A program made the position numbers and the translations under genes. Under the pieces are notes generated by a model, which saw only the letters and a program-made list of their open reading frames with translations, ran no database searches and was not told the origin of the DNA. Below are positions 44,686 through 57,654 of a DNA stretch of 64,000 nt, piece by piece. Numbering within the stretch: the first letter of the stretch is position 1; each line of letters opens with the position of its first letter. This DNA comes from Brenneria izbisi. GTDB taxonomy: Bacteria; Pseudomonadota; Gammaproteobacteria; Enterobacterales; Enterobacteriaceae. The stretch lies in the NCBI RefSeq assembly GCF_025840185.1, contig NZ_JAMPJU010000011.1, positions 1 to 64,000 on the forward strand, written 5' to 3'.

Positions 44686-47600
44686 TTACTCCATCGGCGG
44701 AGGCGCTAATACTTCACGGTTGCCATTGTGACCCGGCGAACTGACAATCCCTTGCGATTCCATCTGTTCGACGATACGTGCGGCGCGGTTATAACCTATG
44801 CGAAACTGGCGCTGCACGCCGGAAATAGACGCTCTGCGTTTCTCCACCACGAACGCGACAGCCTGATCAAACAGCGGATCCAGTTCTTCATCCCCATCCA
44901 GGCCCAGGCTGCCGCCTTCACCTTCATCACCGCCGCTGACGATATTATCAATATATTGGGGCCGTCCGCGGGCTTTCCAATCCTGAACCACCGCATGTAC
45001 TTCCTGATCGCGGACAAAAGCGCCGTGAACGCGAACTGGAATCGATGAGTTGGGCGCCATATAAAGCATATCGCCCATGCCCAGTAAGGATTCGGCGCCG
45101 CCCTGATCGAGAATGGTGCGCGAGTCAATCTTGCTTGATACGGTAAAGGCGATACGCGTTGGGATATTCGCTTTGATAAGGCCGGTAATCACATCAACCG
45201 AAGGCCGCTGCGTCGCCAGCACCAGATGAATACCCGCTGCGCGTGCCTTCTGTGCTAACCGGGCGATCAGTTCTTCAACCTTTTTGCCTACCGCCATCAT
45301 CAGATCGGCGAACTCATCGACCATCACCACGATATACGGCAGTTTTTCCAGTACCGGCGGCGTCATATCCATGCTATCGCCCGGTTTCCAGAAAGGATCG
45401 GGGATCGGTCGTCCCATGGCATCCGCTTCCCTGACCCGCTCGTTATAGCCTGACAGATTACGCACGCCCAACGCCGACATCAGTTTGTAACGTCGTTCCA
45501 TCTCGCCCACACACCAGCGCAATGCATTGGCGGCGTCTTTCATGTCCGTCACCACTTCCGTCAGCAAATGAGGAATTCCTTCGTAAACAGAGAGTTCCAG
45601 CATTTTCGGGTCGATCATGATAAAGCGTACATCTTCCGGCGTCGCTTTGTACAGCATACTGATGATCATCGCGTTGACGCCCACAGATTTACCGGAACCC
45701 GTTGTACCGGCCACCAGCAAATGCGGCATTTTCGCGAGATCGGCCACTACCGGCTCCCCGGCAATGTCTTTACCCAGCACGATGGTCAGCGGCGACGGGT
45801 TATCACGAAAGCGCGCGCAATCCAGCACTTCTCGCAGATAAACCGTTTGACGATGCTGGTTCGGTAATTCCAGGCCGACAAAGGTTTTTCCCGGAATCAC
45901 TTCGACAATACGCACCGCCACCACCGACAGGGAGCGAGCCAAATCGCGGGATAAATTGGAGATCCGTGCCGCTTTAACGCCTGGCGCCAGATCCAGTTCG
46001 TAGCGAGTAATCACCGGTCCGGGATAGTGATCGACGACATCGGCTTTTACCCGAAAATCCGCCAGCCGTGCTTCAATCAGACGGGCAGTTTGTACCAACG
46101 CAAAATTATCCACCGGCGCTTCGCTGGCGGGTGGTGGCGTCAACAAATCCAGAGTTGGCAGAGGCGTAGTCGGCTTTTGCAATGGCTGCTCGTTACGCAT
46201 CAGGAAAGGATGAATCAGGCTATCCATAATAGACTGACGGGCTGACGCCGGTTCTTCCTGCGCCGCCGGATAGGTCTCGCCATTGTCTCCCGCGATAACG
46301 TCACGCTCAACTTGCGCTGGCGGCGCATCATGATGCGGTTGAACAGACTGCGTGAACGGCGGCTCATCCGCCACAGACGCGTCTGCCTGACCATAGCGGC
46401 TATGCTGCTGAGCGGCGAAATCTTTAGCTAATTGAGCCTGCAACAAGACATCATCATCGTCTTGCGGCTGAGGATAATCCTCGCCATAGCGCTGACGTTG
46501 CTGTTCGAAATATTGCCGCTGCAACGCCGCTTCCTGCATCGCGATATCATCCTGATCATTCGCATATCCGCTGCCGGCCTGAGCATTATCTTGCTGGGTA
46601 TTCTCTTGCCGGGCATTCTGCGATTGCGCCAACCTCGCCTGCTCTTCCGCCAATCGCTGCGACGGCAATTTGATTCCGTAGGACGCCAGTTCACGACGAG
46701 TCGGGATACGAACCGGATTCGGACGCGGCAGTTCCGGGCCGTCGCCTTGTTTTACCTGCGGATTCTCATCCTCCGGGGCGCTGAAAGCCGGCGTAAAAGT
46801 CGTATTTGCCTGGTATGCGCCGTCGCCTGCCGCCATAACCGCTTGCGATTGCGCCAAAGCGGGCCGTTGCTCATCGGGCGGGATAGCCAGCGGCTGAGTG
46901 ACTGGCGGATTATTTTTATCCCCGTAAGGCGCATATGCATCCGCACGATCATGATGATCTTCCGCCGCCGAAGGCAATTCAAACGAATATAACGGCGGGT
47001 TCATTGACGGTGCGACGTCGATCTTCTGCTGCGTCGCGAGTTGTTGCTCTGTTGCCGGCGCAACCGACGATTGCGATGCGGCAACCGGTTCAGCCGCAGG
47101 ATTCATATCCGTGGCGGCATTTTCAGACTCACGCTTTTCCGCCGATGCCACAGTCAGGGCTTTCGTAACCGACGGGGCGGAAAAAAGCACATCATCATCA
47201 TCGGTATGGGTTGGGGAAGTTGCCGTTAGTTGCCCGGCAGACGCTGATTCGAGCATCTCATCATCACGACGCGAACGGTTAGACAGAAAGGTCAAACAGC
47301 CCAAAACGCCAGCTCCGATTTTTTCCGCTATCGTCAACCACGACCAGCCGGTAAACAGCGTCAACCCTGCCGCCCAGACGCACAAAAGGATCAAGGTCGC
47401 GCCCATGCTGTTAAATCGGGGGATCATGGAACTGCCCAGCAAGCTTCCCAATACCCCGCCGGAAGCAAAATAGTAGAGATCATCCACATTCAACGCGGCC
47501 AAACCGCAAGACGTGAGAATCAGCGCCAGCGCGCCAATCAAACGCAGAGAAAAAGTGAAGTAATCAACGGCATTCTGATTGTCGCGATGGCGGAACGCCA

Positions 47601-47886
47601 CCCAGCACAGCGATAACATAACGGGGGGAATGGCATAAGCCAGCACGCCGAAAATGAAAAACAGCGTATCGGCCAGCCAAGCGCCCGCGACGCCGCCAAA
47701 GTTATGAATCGGCTCATGCCACGCGGTTTGTGACCAACTGGGATCGGAAGGACTGAAGCTGAGTAATGCGACACCAAGATAAACAGCAAAAAGCGCCACT
47801 ACGATCAAAATCGCTTCAAGCAAACGTCGGGTACCACTGAGTTTTTTCAGGGTGATATCTTTATCTTCTGTATATTCCTGGCTCAA
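44686..47886 (-). CDS. ftsK: DNA translocase FtsK
   Basis: Septal DNA pump that links cell division to chromosome dimer resolution by XerCD. The N-terminal domain has four hydrophobic helices (about 20-200) for divisome anchoring. A long Gln/Pro/Ala-rich, low-complexity linker follows (about 215-560). The motor domain has Walker [14 protein letters not shown] near residue 725 and Walker [14 protein letters not shown]. The last 65 or so residues form the winged-helix gamma domain that reads KOPS. At 1066 residues it is about 260 shorter than E. coli FtsK (1329), the difference lying in the linker. It follows lrp in the same direction. Confidence 0.97.
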   Translation of the reverse strand: MSQEYTEDKDITLKKLSGTRRLLEAILIVVALFAVYLGVALLSFSPSDPSWSQTAWHEPIHNFGGVAGAWLADTLFFIFGVLAYAIPPVMLSLCWVAFRHRDNQNAVDYFTFSLRLIGALALILTSCGLAALNVDDLYYFASGGVLGSLLGSSMIPRFNSMGATLILLCVWAAGLTLFTGWSWLTIAEKIGAGVLGCLTFLSNRSRRDDEMLESASAGQLTATSPTHTDDDDVLFSAPSVTKALTVASAEKRESENAATDMNPAAEPVAASQSSVAPATEQQLATQQKIDVAPSMNPPLYSFELPSAAEDHHDRADAYAPYGDKNNPPVTQPLAIPPDEQRPALAQSQAVMAAGDGAYQANTTFTPAFSAPEDENPQVKQGDGPELPRPNPVRIPTRRELASYGIKLPSQRLAEEQARLAQSQNARQENTQQDNAQAGSGYANDQDDIAMQEAALQRQYFEQQRQRYGEDYPQPQDDDDVLLQAQLAKDFAAQQHSRYGQADASVADEPPFTQSVQPHHDAPPAQVERDVIAGDNGETYPAAQEEPASARQSIMDSLIHPFLMRNEQPLQKPTTPLPTLDLLTPPPASEAPVDNFALVQTARLIEARLADFRVKADVVDHYPGPVITRYELDLAPGVKAARISNLSRDLARSLSVVAVRIVEVIPGKTFVGLELPNQHRQTVYLREVLDCARFRDNPSPLTIVLGKDIAGEPVVADLAKMPHLLVAGTTGSGKSVGVNAMIISMLYKATPEDVRFIMIDPKMLELSVYEGIPHLLTEVVTDMKDAANALRWCVGEMERRYKLMSALGVRNLSGYNERVREADAMGRPIPDPFWKPGDSMDMTPPVLEKLPYIVVMVDEFADLMMAVGKKVEELIARLAQKARAAGIHLVLATQRPSVDVITGLIKANIPTRIAFTVSSKIDSRTILDQGGAESLLGMGDMLYMAPNSSIPVRVHGAFVRDQEVHAVVQDWKARGRPQYIDNIVSGGDEGEGGSLGLDGDEELDPLFDQAVAFVVEKRRASISGVQRQFRIGYNRAARIVEQMESQGIVSSPGHNGNREVLAPPPME

Positions 47887-47921
47887 GCGTTTCTCCAGGG
47901 GCCTGTAAAGGTTTATGACAA

Positions 47922-47944
47922 AGCGCCGAGAAAAACCCGGCGCT
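47922..47944 (-). terminator. Probable lrp terminator
   Basis: A 7-bp GC-rich stem, AGCGCCG and CGGCGCT, with a 9-base loop. The minus strand loop contains a T run and the stem is followed by TTTGTC. It lies 58 bases past the lrp stop and ahead of ftsK. Confidence 0.55.
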
Positions 47945-48002
47945 GAAACTGTATAAATTCACAGGAGTGTAGCTGAATTTATCGGGGTTTGCACCCATGC
48001 AT

Positions 48003-48497
48003 TTATCGTGTCTTAATGACCAAACGATTGCTTTGCTTAACTTCTTCCATCACCACATAGGTTCGAGTATCGTTCACACCCGGCAGGCGCAGCAACGTCT
48101 CTCCCAGCAGTTTACGGTAAGCGGACATATCCGGCACCCGCGTTTTCAACAGATAGTCAAAATCGCCGGAAACCAGATGACACTCCTGAATTTCCTCCAG
48201 CTTTTGCACCGCCGTATTGAACTGCTCAAAAACATCCGGCGCGCCACGATTCAGCGTGATTTCAACAAAAACCAACAGCGAGGCATCCAGATAATGCGGA
48301 TTCAGCAACGCTGTGTACCCATTAATAAAACCCTGCCTTTCCAGACGGCGCACACGCTCCAGACAAGGTGTTGGAGATAGCCCAACCCGCTTGGAAAGTT
48401 CGACATTGGAAATACGTCCATCTTTTTGTAATTCGTTCAGGATGTTGCGATCAATACGATCGAGATCTTTTCCTGGTCGCTTTTTAATGTCTACCAT
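48003..48497 (-). CDS. lrp: Leucine-responsive regulatory protein
   Basis: Global regulator of amino acid metabolism, pili and nitrogen use; leucine changes its oligomeric state. The 164-residue protein is almost identical to E. coli Lrp, with the helix-turn-helix in RISNVELSKRVGLSPTPCLERVRRLE (about 28-53) and the C-terminal RAM domain that binds leucine. It is divergent from trxB, with a long upstream region as in E. coli where Lrp represses itself. Confidence 0.98.
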   Translation of the reverse strand: MVDIKKRPGKDLDRIDRNILNELQKDGRISNVELSKRVGLSPTPCLERVRRLERQGFINGYTALLNPHYLDASLLVFVEITLNRGAPDVFEQFNTAVQKLEEIQECHLVSGDFDYLLKTRVPDMSAYRKLLGETLLRLPGVNDTRTYVVMEEVKQSNRLVIKTR

Positions 48498-49987
<1,490 letters not shown>

Positions 49988-50000
49988 TGCGCATCCGCGG

Positions 50001-50040
50001 CATCCGGGGAGGATTTTTCTTTCCCGGATGTATTTTTCTT
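50001..50040 (+). terminator. trxB terminator
   Basis: A 10-bp stem, CATCCGGGGA with TTCCCGGATG (one wobble), followed by TATTTTTCTTTTTC, starting about 13 bases after the trxB stop. Confidence 0.8.
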
Positions 50041-50227
50041 TTTCCTTTGTCATCACGCAAAAATTGATCATTTCACCTATTTTACGCTTCCTTTTGATTT
50101 GCAGCCCGCGATTGGCGAGGTAACATGACCGCACTCTGAGTGTCAGTGGCTGAACTTGTTAAATAACGGTTATATAAGCGTTATTTTCCATTAACACTCT
50201 CCCCGCAACATGATGACCTGGTGCCTG

Positions 50228-51994
50228 ATGAAAAAAACCAGACAACAAGAACTGACCCATTGGCTTCGGCAACAAAGCAAACTGGCGCAGCGTTGGTTAC
50301 GCTTTTCACTTTTACTCGGTTTTCTCAGTGGCGTATTAATCGTCGTGCAAGCCTGGTTACTGGCTAGCTTGCTCCAGGCGTTGATTATCGACCACACGCC
50401 CCGCGAGTCACTGCTTTCTTCTTTTTTACTGCTCGGCGCCACCTTTGTACTCCGGGCGCTTAACAACCTGTTGCGTGAGCGCGTCGGTTTTATGTGCGGT
50501 CAAGCCGTACGCCAGCAAATCCGCAAGCTGGTGTTGGACAGATTACAACAGTTGGGGCCTGCCTGGGTGCGGGGTAAACCCGCCGGAAGCTGGGCGACCA
50601 TGATTCTGGAACAGGTTGAAGATATGCAGGATTACTATTCCCGCTATCTTCCGCAAATGTATCTGGCCGCCTTGATACCGGTGCTTATTCTGATCGCCAT
50701 TTTTCCCATCAACTGGGCTGCCGGTTTAATTCTTCTACTCACTGCCCCGCTGATCCCGCTGTTCATGGCGCTGGTCGGTATGGGCGCGGCGGACGCCAAC
50801 CGGCGTAACTTCCAGGCGCTGGCCCGGTTGAGCGGTCATTTCCTTGACCGTCTGCGCGGATTGGAAACACTGCGATTGTTTAATCGTGGCCGAGCGGAAA
50901 TCGATCACATCAGCAATGCCTCGGAAGAATTTCGCCGCCGGACAATGGAAGTGTTGCGTATGGCTTTTCTCTCTTCAGGCGTTCTGGAGTTTTTCGCCTC
51001 TATTTCTATTGCAGTGGTCGCCGTTTATTTTGGCTTCTCCTATCTGGGTGAACTGAATTTCGGTCACTACGGCGCGGGCGTTACGCTCTTTGCCGGTTTT
51101 CTGGTGTTGATTCTGGCGCCGGAGTTTTTCCAGCCGTTACGCGATTTGGGGACGTTCTACCACGCGAAGGCGCAGGCGGTGGGCGCCGCCGAATCGTTGG
51201 TGACCTTTCTGACGTCGGAAGGAGAAACCGTCGGATTCGGCGAGCAGACATTCCCTGATCAGGGGCCGATTGAGATTCGCGCCAGCGATCTGGTGGTGTT
51301 GGCGCCAACCGGCGCGCCATTGACTCAACCGCTGACCTTTACGATAGAAGCCGGCAAACGCATTGCGCTGGTGGGCATAAGCGGGGCGGGGAAAAGCTCG
51401 CTTCTGAACGTATTGCTGGGCTTCCTACCCTATCGCGGCTCGCTCTCCGTTAACGGCATCGAACTGAATACATTGTCCCCGGATGCATGGCGTAGACAAT
51501 TAAGCTGGGTCGGACAAAATCCCCACCTGCCGGAGCAGACGCTGCGTGAGAATATCCTGCTGGGCAAGCCGCAAGCAACCGATGAAGAGTTACAGCAGGC
51601 CATTGAACGTGCCTATGTGCATGAGTTCATTCCACAACTGCCGCAAGGATTGGAAACGATTATCGGCGATAACGCCGCCCGCCTTTCGGTTGGTCAGGCA
51701 CAGCGCGTCGCGGTGGCCCGCGCGCTGATAAAACCCTGCGCCCTCTTATTGCTTGATGAACCGAGCGCCAGTCTGGATGCTCACAGCGAACAGCGGGTGA
51801 TGAGCGCCTTAAGTGATGCGTCTGACCACCAGACCACTCTGCTGGTGACCCATCAGTTAAATGACACCATTCATTACGATGCTATCTGGGTAATGGATAA
51901 TGGCCGCCTGATTCAGCAGGGCGATTATCCGTCACTGAGTAACCAATCAGGCCCTTTTGCCGATCTGATGGCGCAACGACAGGGAGATCTGTGA
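50228..51994 (+). CDS. cydD: Cysteine/glutathione ABC exporter, subunit CydD
   Basis: Half of the CydDC heterodimeric ABC transporter needed for assembly of cytochrome bd and periplasmic cytochromes; it moves cysteine and glutathione (and has been described as a haem transporter). A six-helix membrane domain covers about 20-320. The ATPase domain has Walker A GISGAGKSS near 382, signature LSVGQAQR and Walker B LLLLDEP. The start at ATG 50228 (MKKTRQQEL) matches E. coli; the frame opens six codons earlier. It is separated from cydC by one base. Confidence 0.95.
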   Translation: MKKTRQQELTHWLRQQSKLAQRWLRFSLLLGFLSGVLIVVQAWLLASLLQALIIDHTPRESLLSSFLLLGATFVLRALNNLLRERVGFMCGQAVRQQIRKLVLDRLQQLGPAWVRGKPAGSWATMILEQVEDMQDYYSRYLPQMYLAALIPVLILIAIFPINWAAGLILLLTAPLIPLFMALVGMGAADANRRNFQALARLSGHFLDRLRGLETLRLFNRGRAEIDHISNASEEFRRRTMEVLRMAFLSSGVLEFFASISIAVVAVYFGFSYLGELNFGHYGAGVTLFAGFLVLILAPEFFQPLRDLGTFYHAKAQAVGAAESLVTFLTSEGETVGFGEQTFPDQGPIEIRASDLVVLAPTGAPLTQPLTFTIEAGKRIALVGISGAGKSSLLNVLLGFLPYRGSLSVNGIELNTLSPDAWRRQLSWVGQNPHLPEQTLRENILLGKPQATDEELQQAIERAYVHEFIPQLPQGLETIIGDNAARLSVGQAQRVAVARALIKPCALLLLDEPSASLDAHSEQRVMSALSDASDHQTTLLVTHQLNDTIHYDAIWVMDNGRLIQQGDYPSLSNQSGPFADLMAQRQGDL

Positions 51995-51995
51995 T

Positions 51996-53762
51996 ATGTC
52001 CCGTAAAACCGAATATCGAACCACCAGACAGATTTTAAAACCCTTTCTGGCCCTCTATGGTCGCCACTTCTGGCGGTTAACTCTGGGCATTCTATTAGCG
52101 ATTGTCACCCTGCTGGCAAGCATCGGGTTACTTGCCCTGTCCGGCTGGTTTCTGGCGGGAGCGGCGCTGGCAGGCGTCGCTGGGCTTTATACGTTCAACT
52201 ATATGTTGCCGGCGGCAGGCGTGCGCGGGGCGGCGATTACCCGAACAGCGGGACGTTACGCCGAAAGACTTGTCAGCCACGATGCCACATTTCGCGTATT
52301 GCAACGTCTGCGCGTCTTTACCTTCTCCCGCATCCTGCCGTTGTCGCCAGGTGGGATCGCTCGTTTCCGTCAGGCTGAATTGCTGAATCGACTGGTGGCC
52401 GATGTCGATACGCTTGATCATTTATATCTGCGCGTCATTTCCCCGCTGGTGAGTGCGCTGCTGGTCATTCTCCTCGTGTCCTACGGACTCAGTTGGCTGG
52501 ACGCTTCGCTGGCGCTGACATTATGCGCCATTACGCTGGTCCTGTTGCTGACGCTGCCGGTGGTGTTTTACCAGGCAGGAAAAACCATCGGACAGGATTT
52601 AACCGGGCTGCGCGCGCAATACCGTATTCAATTGACGACCTGGCTGCAAGGACAGGCCGAGTTGACGGTATTCGGCGCATTGTCCACCTTCCGCCAGCAA
52701 TTGGCGCGATTGGAAAGCCAGTGGTTACGCCGTCAACAGCAACAGACCCATTTAACGGGATTGTCGCAGGCGCTCATGATCCTGTGTAGCGGATTAACCG
52801 TCACGCTTATCCTCTGGCTGGCGGCTGGCGGCGTAGGCGGCGATCCCCAACCAGGCGCCTTGATCGCGCTGTTTGTTTTTGCTTCGCTGGCCGTTTTCGA
52901 GGCGCTGGCTCCGGTTGCTGGCGCTTTTCAGCATATGGGGCAGGTTATCGCCTCCGCCGCCCGCGTCGATCAAATCATCCGGCAAACGCCGCTGGTGACA
53001 TTCCCGGCGCAGGGGCCGTCTGCTGGCGCCGAGGCGTCGCTGGCGTTACATCAGGTCGGCTTTACCTATCCTGAACAGTCGACGCCGATGTTGGAAGGCA
53101 TCACACTGAATATACGCGCGGGCGAGCACATCGCTCTGCTTGGCCGCACCGGGTGCGGTAAATCCACGCTGTTGCAACTCATTACCCGTGCGTGGGACTG
53201 TCAAGAAGGCGAAATCAGGTTAAACGGCCAACCGCTTTCCGCCTGGGCGGAAGATGAATTGCGCGCCATGATGAGCGTCGTCCCTCAACGGGTACATATT
53301 TTCAGCGCTACGCTGCGCAACAACCTGCTACTCGCCGCGCCAGGCGCGAGTGACGAGCGGCTTGTCGCCGTGTTACAACAAGTCGGTCTGGATAAATTGC
53401 TGGAAAACGAGGGGCTGAATAGCTGGTTTGGCGAAGGCGGACGCCAGCTTTCCGGCGGAGAACAGCGCCGTATCGGGCTGGCGCGAGCGTTATTGCACGC
53501 CGCGCCGTTGGTGCTGCTGGATGAACCGACTGAAGGTTTGGATGCCGAAACCGAACGACGTATTTTACGGCTACTGCGTCAGCAGTGCGCGGGAAAAACA
53601 TTGATTGTGATTACTCATCGTCTGCATGAACTTGAATCGATGGATCGCATTTGTGTGATGGATGGCGGAAAAATCATCGAGGACGGTCATCATCATTCTC
53701 TGATGACGCAGCAAGGGCGCTACTGGCAATTTCGTCAGCGCATTGATACTCATCAGGTTTAA
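51996..53762 (+). CDS. cydC: Cysteine/glutathione ABC exporter, subunit CydC
   Basis: Second half of the CydDC exporter, 588 residues. The membrane domain covers about 20-330. The nucleotide-binding domain has Walker [10 protein letters not shown] near residue 382, signature LSGGEQRR, Walker [13 protein letters not shown] and the switch histidine in ITHRL. It starts one base after cydD, and aat follows 4 bases after its stop, so the three genes form one transcript, as in E. coli. Confidence 0.96.
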   Translation: MSRKTEYRTTRQILKPFLALYGRHFWRLTLGILLAIVTLLASIGLLALSGWFLAGAALAGVAGLYTFNYMLPAAGVRGAAITRTAGRYAERLVSHDATFRVLQRLRVFTFSRILPLSPGGIARFRQAELLNRLVADVDTLDHLYLRVISPLVSALLVILLVSYGLSWLDASLALTLCAITLVLLLTLPVVFYQAGKTIGQDLTGLRAQYRIQLTTWLQGQAELTVFGALSTFRQQLARLESQWLRRQQQQTHLTGLSQALMILCSGLTVTLILWLAAGGVGGDPQPGALIALFVFASLAVFEALAPVAGAFQHMGQVIASAARVDQIIRQTPLVTFPAQGPSAGAEASLALHQVGFTYPEQSTPMLEGITLNIRAGEHIALLGRTGCGKSTLLQLITRAWDCQEGEIRLNGQPLSAWAEDELRAMMSVVPQRVHIFSATLRNNLLLAAPGASDERLVAVLQQVGLDKLLENEGLNSWFGEGGRQLSGGEQRRIGLARALLHAAPLVLLDEPTEGLDAETERRILRLLRQQCAGKTLIVITHRLHELESMDRICVMDGGKIIEDGHHHSLMTQQGRYWQFRQRIDTHQV

Positions 53763-53766
53763 TATT

Positions 53767-54471
53767 ATGCGTCTGTATCAGCTTTCTTCTGACTCATTAT
53801 ATTTTCCCGACCCGGCTGACGCGCTGGAGGAACCCAACGGACTATTGGCATATGGCGGGGATCTCACGCCTGCCCGGTTGAAAATGGCTTATCGGCAAGG
53901 TATTTTTCCCTGGTACTCTCCCGGCGACCCTATTTTATGGTGGTCGCCCAATCCTCGCGCCGTTTTATTTCCTGCTGGCTTGCATATCAGCCGCAGCATG
54001 AAGAAATTCCTGAGAAAACATGACTTTACGGTCACGATAAATCATGCGTTCGACGAGGTTATCACGGCCTGCGCTAGCGAACATGCCGGTGGAACCTGGA
54101 TTACCCCGGAAATTATCGCGGCTTATGGCGCACTGCATAAGTCAGGACAAGCACATTCCGTCGAAGTGTGGCAGAATAGCGCGCTGATTGGTGGACTATA
54201 CGGTCTCGCGCAGGGCAGTTTGTTTTGCGGGGAATCGATGTTCAGCCGTGCAGATAATGCCTCTAAGTATGCGTTACTGACATTTCAGCAACATTTTATC
54301 CATCACGGCGGCGTACTGATTGATTGCCAGGTACTGAATTCACATACCGCCTCACTGGGCGTGTGTGAAATAGCCCGTGAACGTTTTTTGCAATTTCTTT
54401 TTCAGCTACAGGCTATCCCGGTAGATGACCGTTGTTGGTTGCCGCAAACGCTGGCTGAACCGACACAATAA
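53767..54471 (+). CDS. aat: Leucyl/phenylalanyl-tRNA-protein transferase
   Basis: Adds Leu or Phe from charged tRNA to proteins with N-terminal Arg or Lys, marking them for ClpS-ClpAP degradation. The 234-residue product shows [12 protein letters not shown], the [17 protein letters not shown] core and [15 protein letters not shown] near residue 155. The start at ATG 53767 matches homologues; the open frame begins eight codons earlier within cydC. ClpA and ClpS, the downstream half of this pathway, are encoded less than 1 kb away. Confidence 0.96.
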   Translation: MRLYQLSSDSLYFPDPADALEEPNGLLAYGGDLTPARLKMAYRQGIFPWYSPGDPILWWSPNPRAVLFPAGLHISRSMKKFLRKHDFTVTINHAFDEVITACASEHAGGTWITPEIIAAYGALHKSGQAHSVEVWQNSALIGGLYGLAQGSLFCGESMFSRADNASKYALLTFQQHFIHHGGVLIDCQVLNSHTASLGVCEIARERFLQFLFQLQAIPVDDRCWLPQTLAEPTQ

Positions 54472-54569
54472 CGTTGATACGTCGTTCGTAAATACGACTT
54501 AGCTTATGAACGCTTCTTTACATAATGTAGGTTTTTCGGCATTATCTTGCCGGTTAAAAACAAAGGTAG

Positions 54570-54806
<237 letters not shown>

Positions 54807-54858
54807 CCGGTTCGCCCATCGCTGATAGTAGCGATCTCCGAGGATGTTTTACCTCTCC

Positions 54859-54886
54859 GCCCTTTCCGTTTTCGGCAGGGGCTTTT
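54859..54886 (+). terminator. infA terminator
   Basis: Stem GCCCTTTCCG and CGGCAGGGGC (two mismatches) with a TTTT loop, followed by TTTTGTGTTT, about 50 bases after the infA stop. Confidence 0.7.
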
Positions 54887-54933
54887 GTGTTTGCACACCC
54901 ATTCGCGATTAAAATATTCGCCATCAGTCATTA

Positions 54934-54963
54934 AAAAAGGTGATGCCGGAGCATCACCTTTTT
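54934..54963 (-). terminator. clpA terminator
   Basis: A perfect 13-bp inverted repeat, AAAAAGGTGATGC and GCATCACCTTTTT, with a CGGA loop. T runs lie on both strands, so it can serve clpA and back up infA. Confidence 0.9.
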
Positions 54964-55027
54964 AGTTACTCTAATCAGTTAGTTACTCACAACCGCGTTT
55001 ACCGTGCGATCCGCTCCCGCTTCATGC

Positions 55028-57304
55028 TTAGTGAACGGCGCCTTCCGCTTTACGCTTCTGCGCACTGAGGAAACCGTAAGTCAGTTGCTGAGTCGCTTTA
55101 TCCAGTTCAACAGTCACAGAGCCGCCATCGACCAACGCGCCGAACAGCAGTTCATTCGCCAACGGTTTCTTGAGATTTTCTTGCATGACGCGGGCCATCG
55201 GGCGGGCGCCCATAGCTTTGTCGTAGCCTTTCTCCGCCAGCCAATTACGCGCGTCATCACTGACTTCCAGCGAAACGCCTTTCGCATCCAGTTGCGCTTG
55301 CAGTTCGACAATGAATTTATCCACCACCTGCTGAATCACTTCAGGGGACAGATGGTTGAACCAGATAATCCCATCAAGACGGTTACGGAATTCCGGCGTA
55401 AATACTTTCTTAATCTCTTCCATCGCATCGCTGCTGTTATCCTGATGAATAATCCCGATGGATTTACGCTGCGTTTCCCGCACACCGGCATTCGTGGTCA
55501 TGACCACGATAACATTGCGGAAATCGGCCTTGCGTCCGTTATTATCCGTCAATGTACCGTTATCCATAACCTGCAAGAGCAGATTGAATACGTCTGGATG
55601 CGCTTTTTCGATCTCATCAAGCAGCAGCACGGCATGCGGATGTTTGATCACCGCATCCGTCAGCAACCCACCCTGATCGTAACCCACGTATCCCGGCGGC
55701 GCGCCAATCAGACGGCTGACAGTATGGCGCTCCATATATTCAGACATATCAAAACGCAGCAGTTCGATATCCAGCGCTTTGGCCAACTGCAAGGTCACTT
55801 CCGTTTTACCCACGCCTGTCGGACCGGCAAACAGGAAAGAGCCGACCGGTTTACGCTCATGACCTAATCCTGCACGACTCATCTTGATGGATTCAGACAG
55901 CGCCTCAATCGCTTTATCCTGACCGAACACCAACATTTTCAGACGATCGCTCAGGTTTTTCAGCACATCGCGATCGCTGGCCGATACGGTTTTTTCTGGA
56001 ATGCGGGCAATGCGCGCGACCACCGATTCGATATCCGCCACATTGACCGTTTTCTTACGCTTGCTGATCGGCAGCAAACGGCTGCGCGCCCCCGCTTCAT
56101 CGATGACATCAATCGCCTTGTCCGGCAAATGACGATCATTGATGTATTTCACCGCCAGTTCAACCGCCGCGCGCACCGCTTTCGCCGTATAACGCACATC
56201 ATGGTGAGCTTCATATTTCGGTTTCAGGCCGTTAATAATCTGTACGGTTTCTTCCACGCTGGGTTCAGTGATATCGATTTTCTGGAAACGACGCGCCAGC
56301 GCCCGATCCTTTTCAAAGATATTGCTGAATTCCTGATAGGTGGTTGAACCGATGACACGGATCTTGCCGCTGGAGAGCAGCGGCTTTATCAGATTAGCGG
56401 CATCCACCTGACCGCCGGACGCCGCGCCTGCGCCGATGATGGTATGGATTTCATCAATGAACAGAATGCTGTTTTTATCCTGCTCAAGCTGTTTCAGCAG
56501 CGCTTTGAAACGTTTTTCAAAATCACCGCGATATTTCGTCCCGGCCAGCAGGGAGCCGATGTCAAGCGAGTACAAGGTGGCGTCCGCCATAACGTCAGGG
56601 ACATCGCCCTGCACAATCCGCCATGCCAGACCTTCCGCAATCGCTGTCTTGCCGACGCCGGATTCCCCCACCAGCAACGGATTGTTCTTACGACGACGGC
56701 ACAGCACCTGAATGGTTCTCTCCAGTTCCCGCTCCCGGCCAATAAGGGGATCGATGCCGCCAACGCGGGCAAGCTGATTCAGATTGGTGGTGAAGTTTTC
56801 CATACGGTCTTCCCCTGCGGTCTGTTCTTCATTGACAGGGTTATCCGGGATTGGCGACTGCCCGGATTCTTCTTTGCGCGTGCCGTGTGAAATAAAGTTC
56901 ACCACGTCGAGACGGCTGACATCATGTTTGCGCAGCAGATAGGCCGCTTGGGACTCCTGCTCGCTGAAAATGGCGACCAGCACGTTCGCCCCGGACACTT
57001 CGCTGCGCCCTGATGACTGAACGTGAAACACCGCACGCTGTAACACGCGTTGAAAACTGAGCGTTGGTTGGGTTTCACGCTCTTCATCATTCTGCGGTAA
57101 TGTCGGCGTGGTTTGTTCGATAAAAGCCTCAAGCTCCTGGCGCAACGCAGCCAAATCTACCGTGCAGGCTTCCAATGCTTCACGTGCGGCCGGATTACTG
57201 AGCAGAGCCAACAGCAAATGCTCCACGGTCATAAACTCGTGTCGGTGCTCACGCGCTCTGGCGAAAGCCATGTTGAGACTGAGTTCCAGTTCTTGATTGA
57301 GCAT
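55028..57304 (-). CDS. clpA: ATP-dependent Clp protease ATP-binding subunit ClpA
   Basis: Hexameric AAA+ unfoldase that feeds proteins into the ClpP peptidase. The N-terminal ClpS-binding repeats cover about 1-145. AAA module 1 has Walker A GESGVGKT near 214 and Walker B LFIDEIHT. Module 2 has Walker A GPTGVGKT near 493 and Walker B LLLDEIEKAH. The ClpP-docking loop near residue 615 reads KSIGIIHQD, that is IGI instead of the IGL of E. coli. The start at 57304 (MLNQELELSLN) gives 758 residues, equal to E. coli. It lies 29 bases after clpS. Confidence 0.97.
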   Translation of the reverse strand: MLNQELELSLNMAFARAREHRHEFMTVEHLLLALLSNPAAREALEACTVDLAALRQELEAFIEQTTPTLPQNDEERETQPTLSFQRVLQRAVFHVQSSGRSEVSGANVLVAIFSEQESQAAYLLRKHDVSRLDVVNFISHGTRKEESGQSPIPDNPVNEEQTAGEDRMENFTTNLNQLARVGGIDPLIGRERELERTIQVLCRRRKNNPLLVGESGVGKTAIAEGLAWRIVQGDVPDVMADATLYSLDIGSLLAGTKYRGDFEKRFKALLKQLEQDKNSILFIDEIHTIIGAGAASGGQVDAANLIKPLLSSGKIRVIGSTTYQEFSNIFEKDRALARRFQKIDITEPSVEETVQIINGLKPKYEAHHDVRYTAKAVRAAVELAVKYINDRHLPDKAIDVIDEAGARSRLLPISKRKKTVNVADIESVVARIARIPEKTVSASDRDVLKNLSDRLKMLVFGQDKAIEALSESIKMSRAGLGHERKPVGSFLFAGPTGVGKTEVTLQLAKALDIELLRFDMSEYMERHTVSRLIGAPPGYVGYDQGGLLTDAVIKHPHAVLLLDEIEKAHPDVFNLLLQVMDNGTLTDNNGRKADFRNVIVVMTTNAGVRETQRKSIGIIHQDNSSDAMEEIKKVFTPEFRNRLDGIIWFNHLSPEVIQQVVDKFIVELQAQLDAKGVSLEVSDDARNWLAEKGYDKAMGARPMARVMQENLKKPLANELLFGALVDGGSVTVELDKATQQLTYGFLSAQKRKAEGAVH

Positions 57305-57333
57305 AGGCACCTCCCCCAATAAATTGCCTGACT

Positions 57334-57654
57334 TCAGGCTTTTTCCAGCGTACAGAGCAACGGGTGCTCATTTTCTCTGGCATAACGATTGACTTGTACA
57401 ACTTTGGTCTCAGCCACTTCAGCGCTGAATACGCCGCAAATCGCCCTTCCCTGATAATGAACAGTCAGCATCAGTTGCGTCGCACGTTCAATATCATAAG
57501 AAAAGAACTTTTGCAGAACGTCAATAACAAATTCCATCGGTGTATAATCATCATTGTTTAACAACACTTTATACATCGATGGAGGCTGTAGTTTTTCTTT
57601 GGATCGATCGGCAGTCTGCTGCTCCGACTGTGACCACGTACTGTTGTTTCCCAT
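57334..57654 (-). CDS. clpS: ATP-dependent Clp protease adaptor ClpS
   Basis: N-recognin that binds N-terminal Leu, Phe, Tyr or Trp and hands the substrate to ClpA. The 106-residue product has a flexible Gln/Ser-rich N-terminal tail (1-25) and the core with [17 protein letters not shown], whose NDD and following residues form the N-degron pocket. It is upstream of clpA in one operon, divergent from cspD, as in E. coli. Confidence 0.97.
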   Translation of the reverse strand: MGNNSTWSQSEQQTADRSKEKLQPPSMYKVLLNNDDYTPMEFVIDVLQKFFSYDIERATQLMLTVHYQGRAICGVFSAEVAETKVVQVNRYARENEHPLLCTLEKA

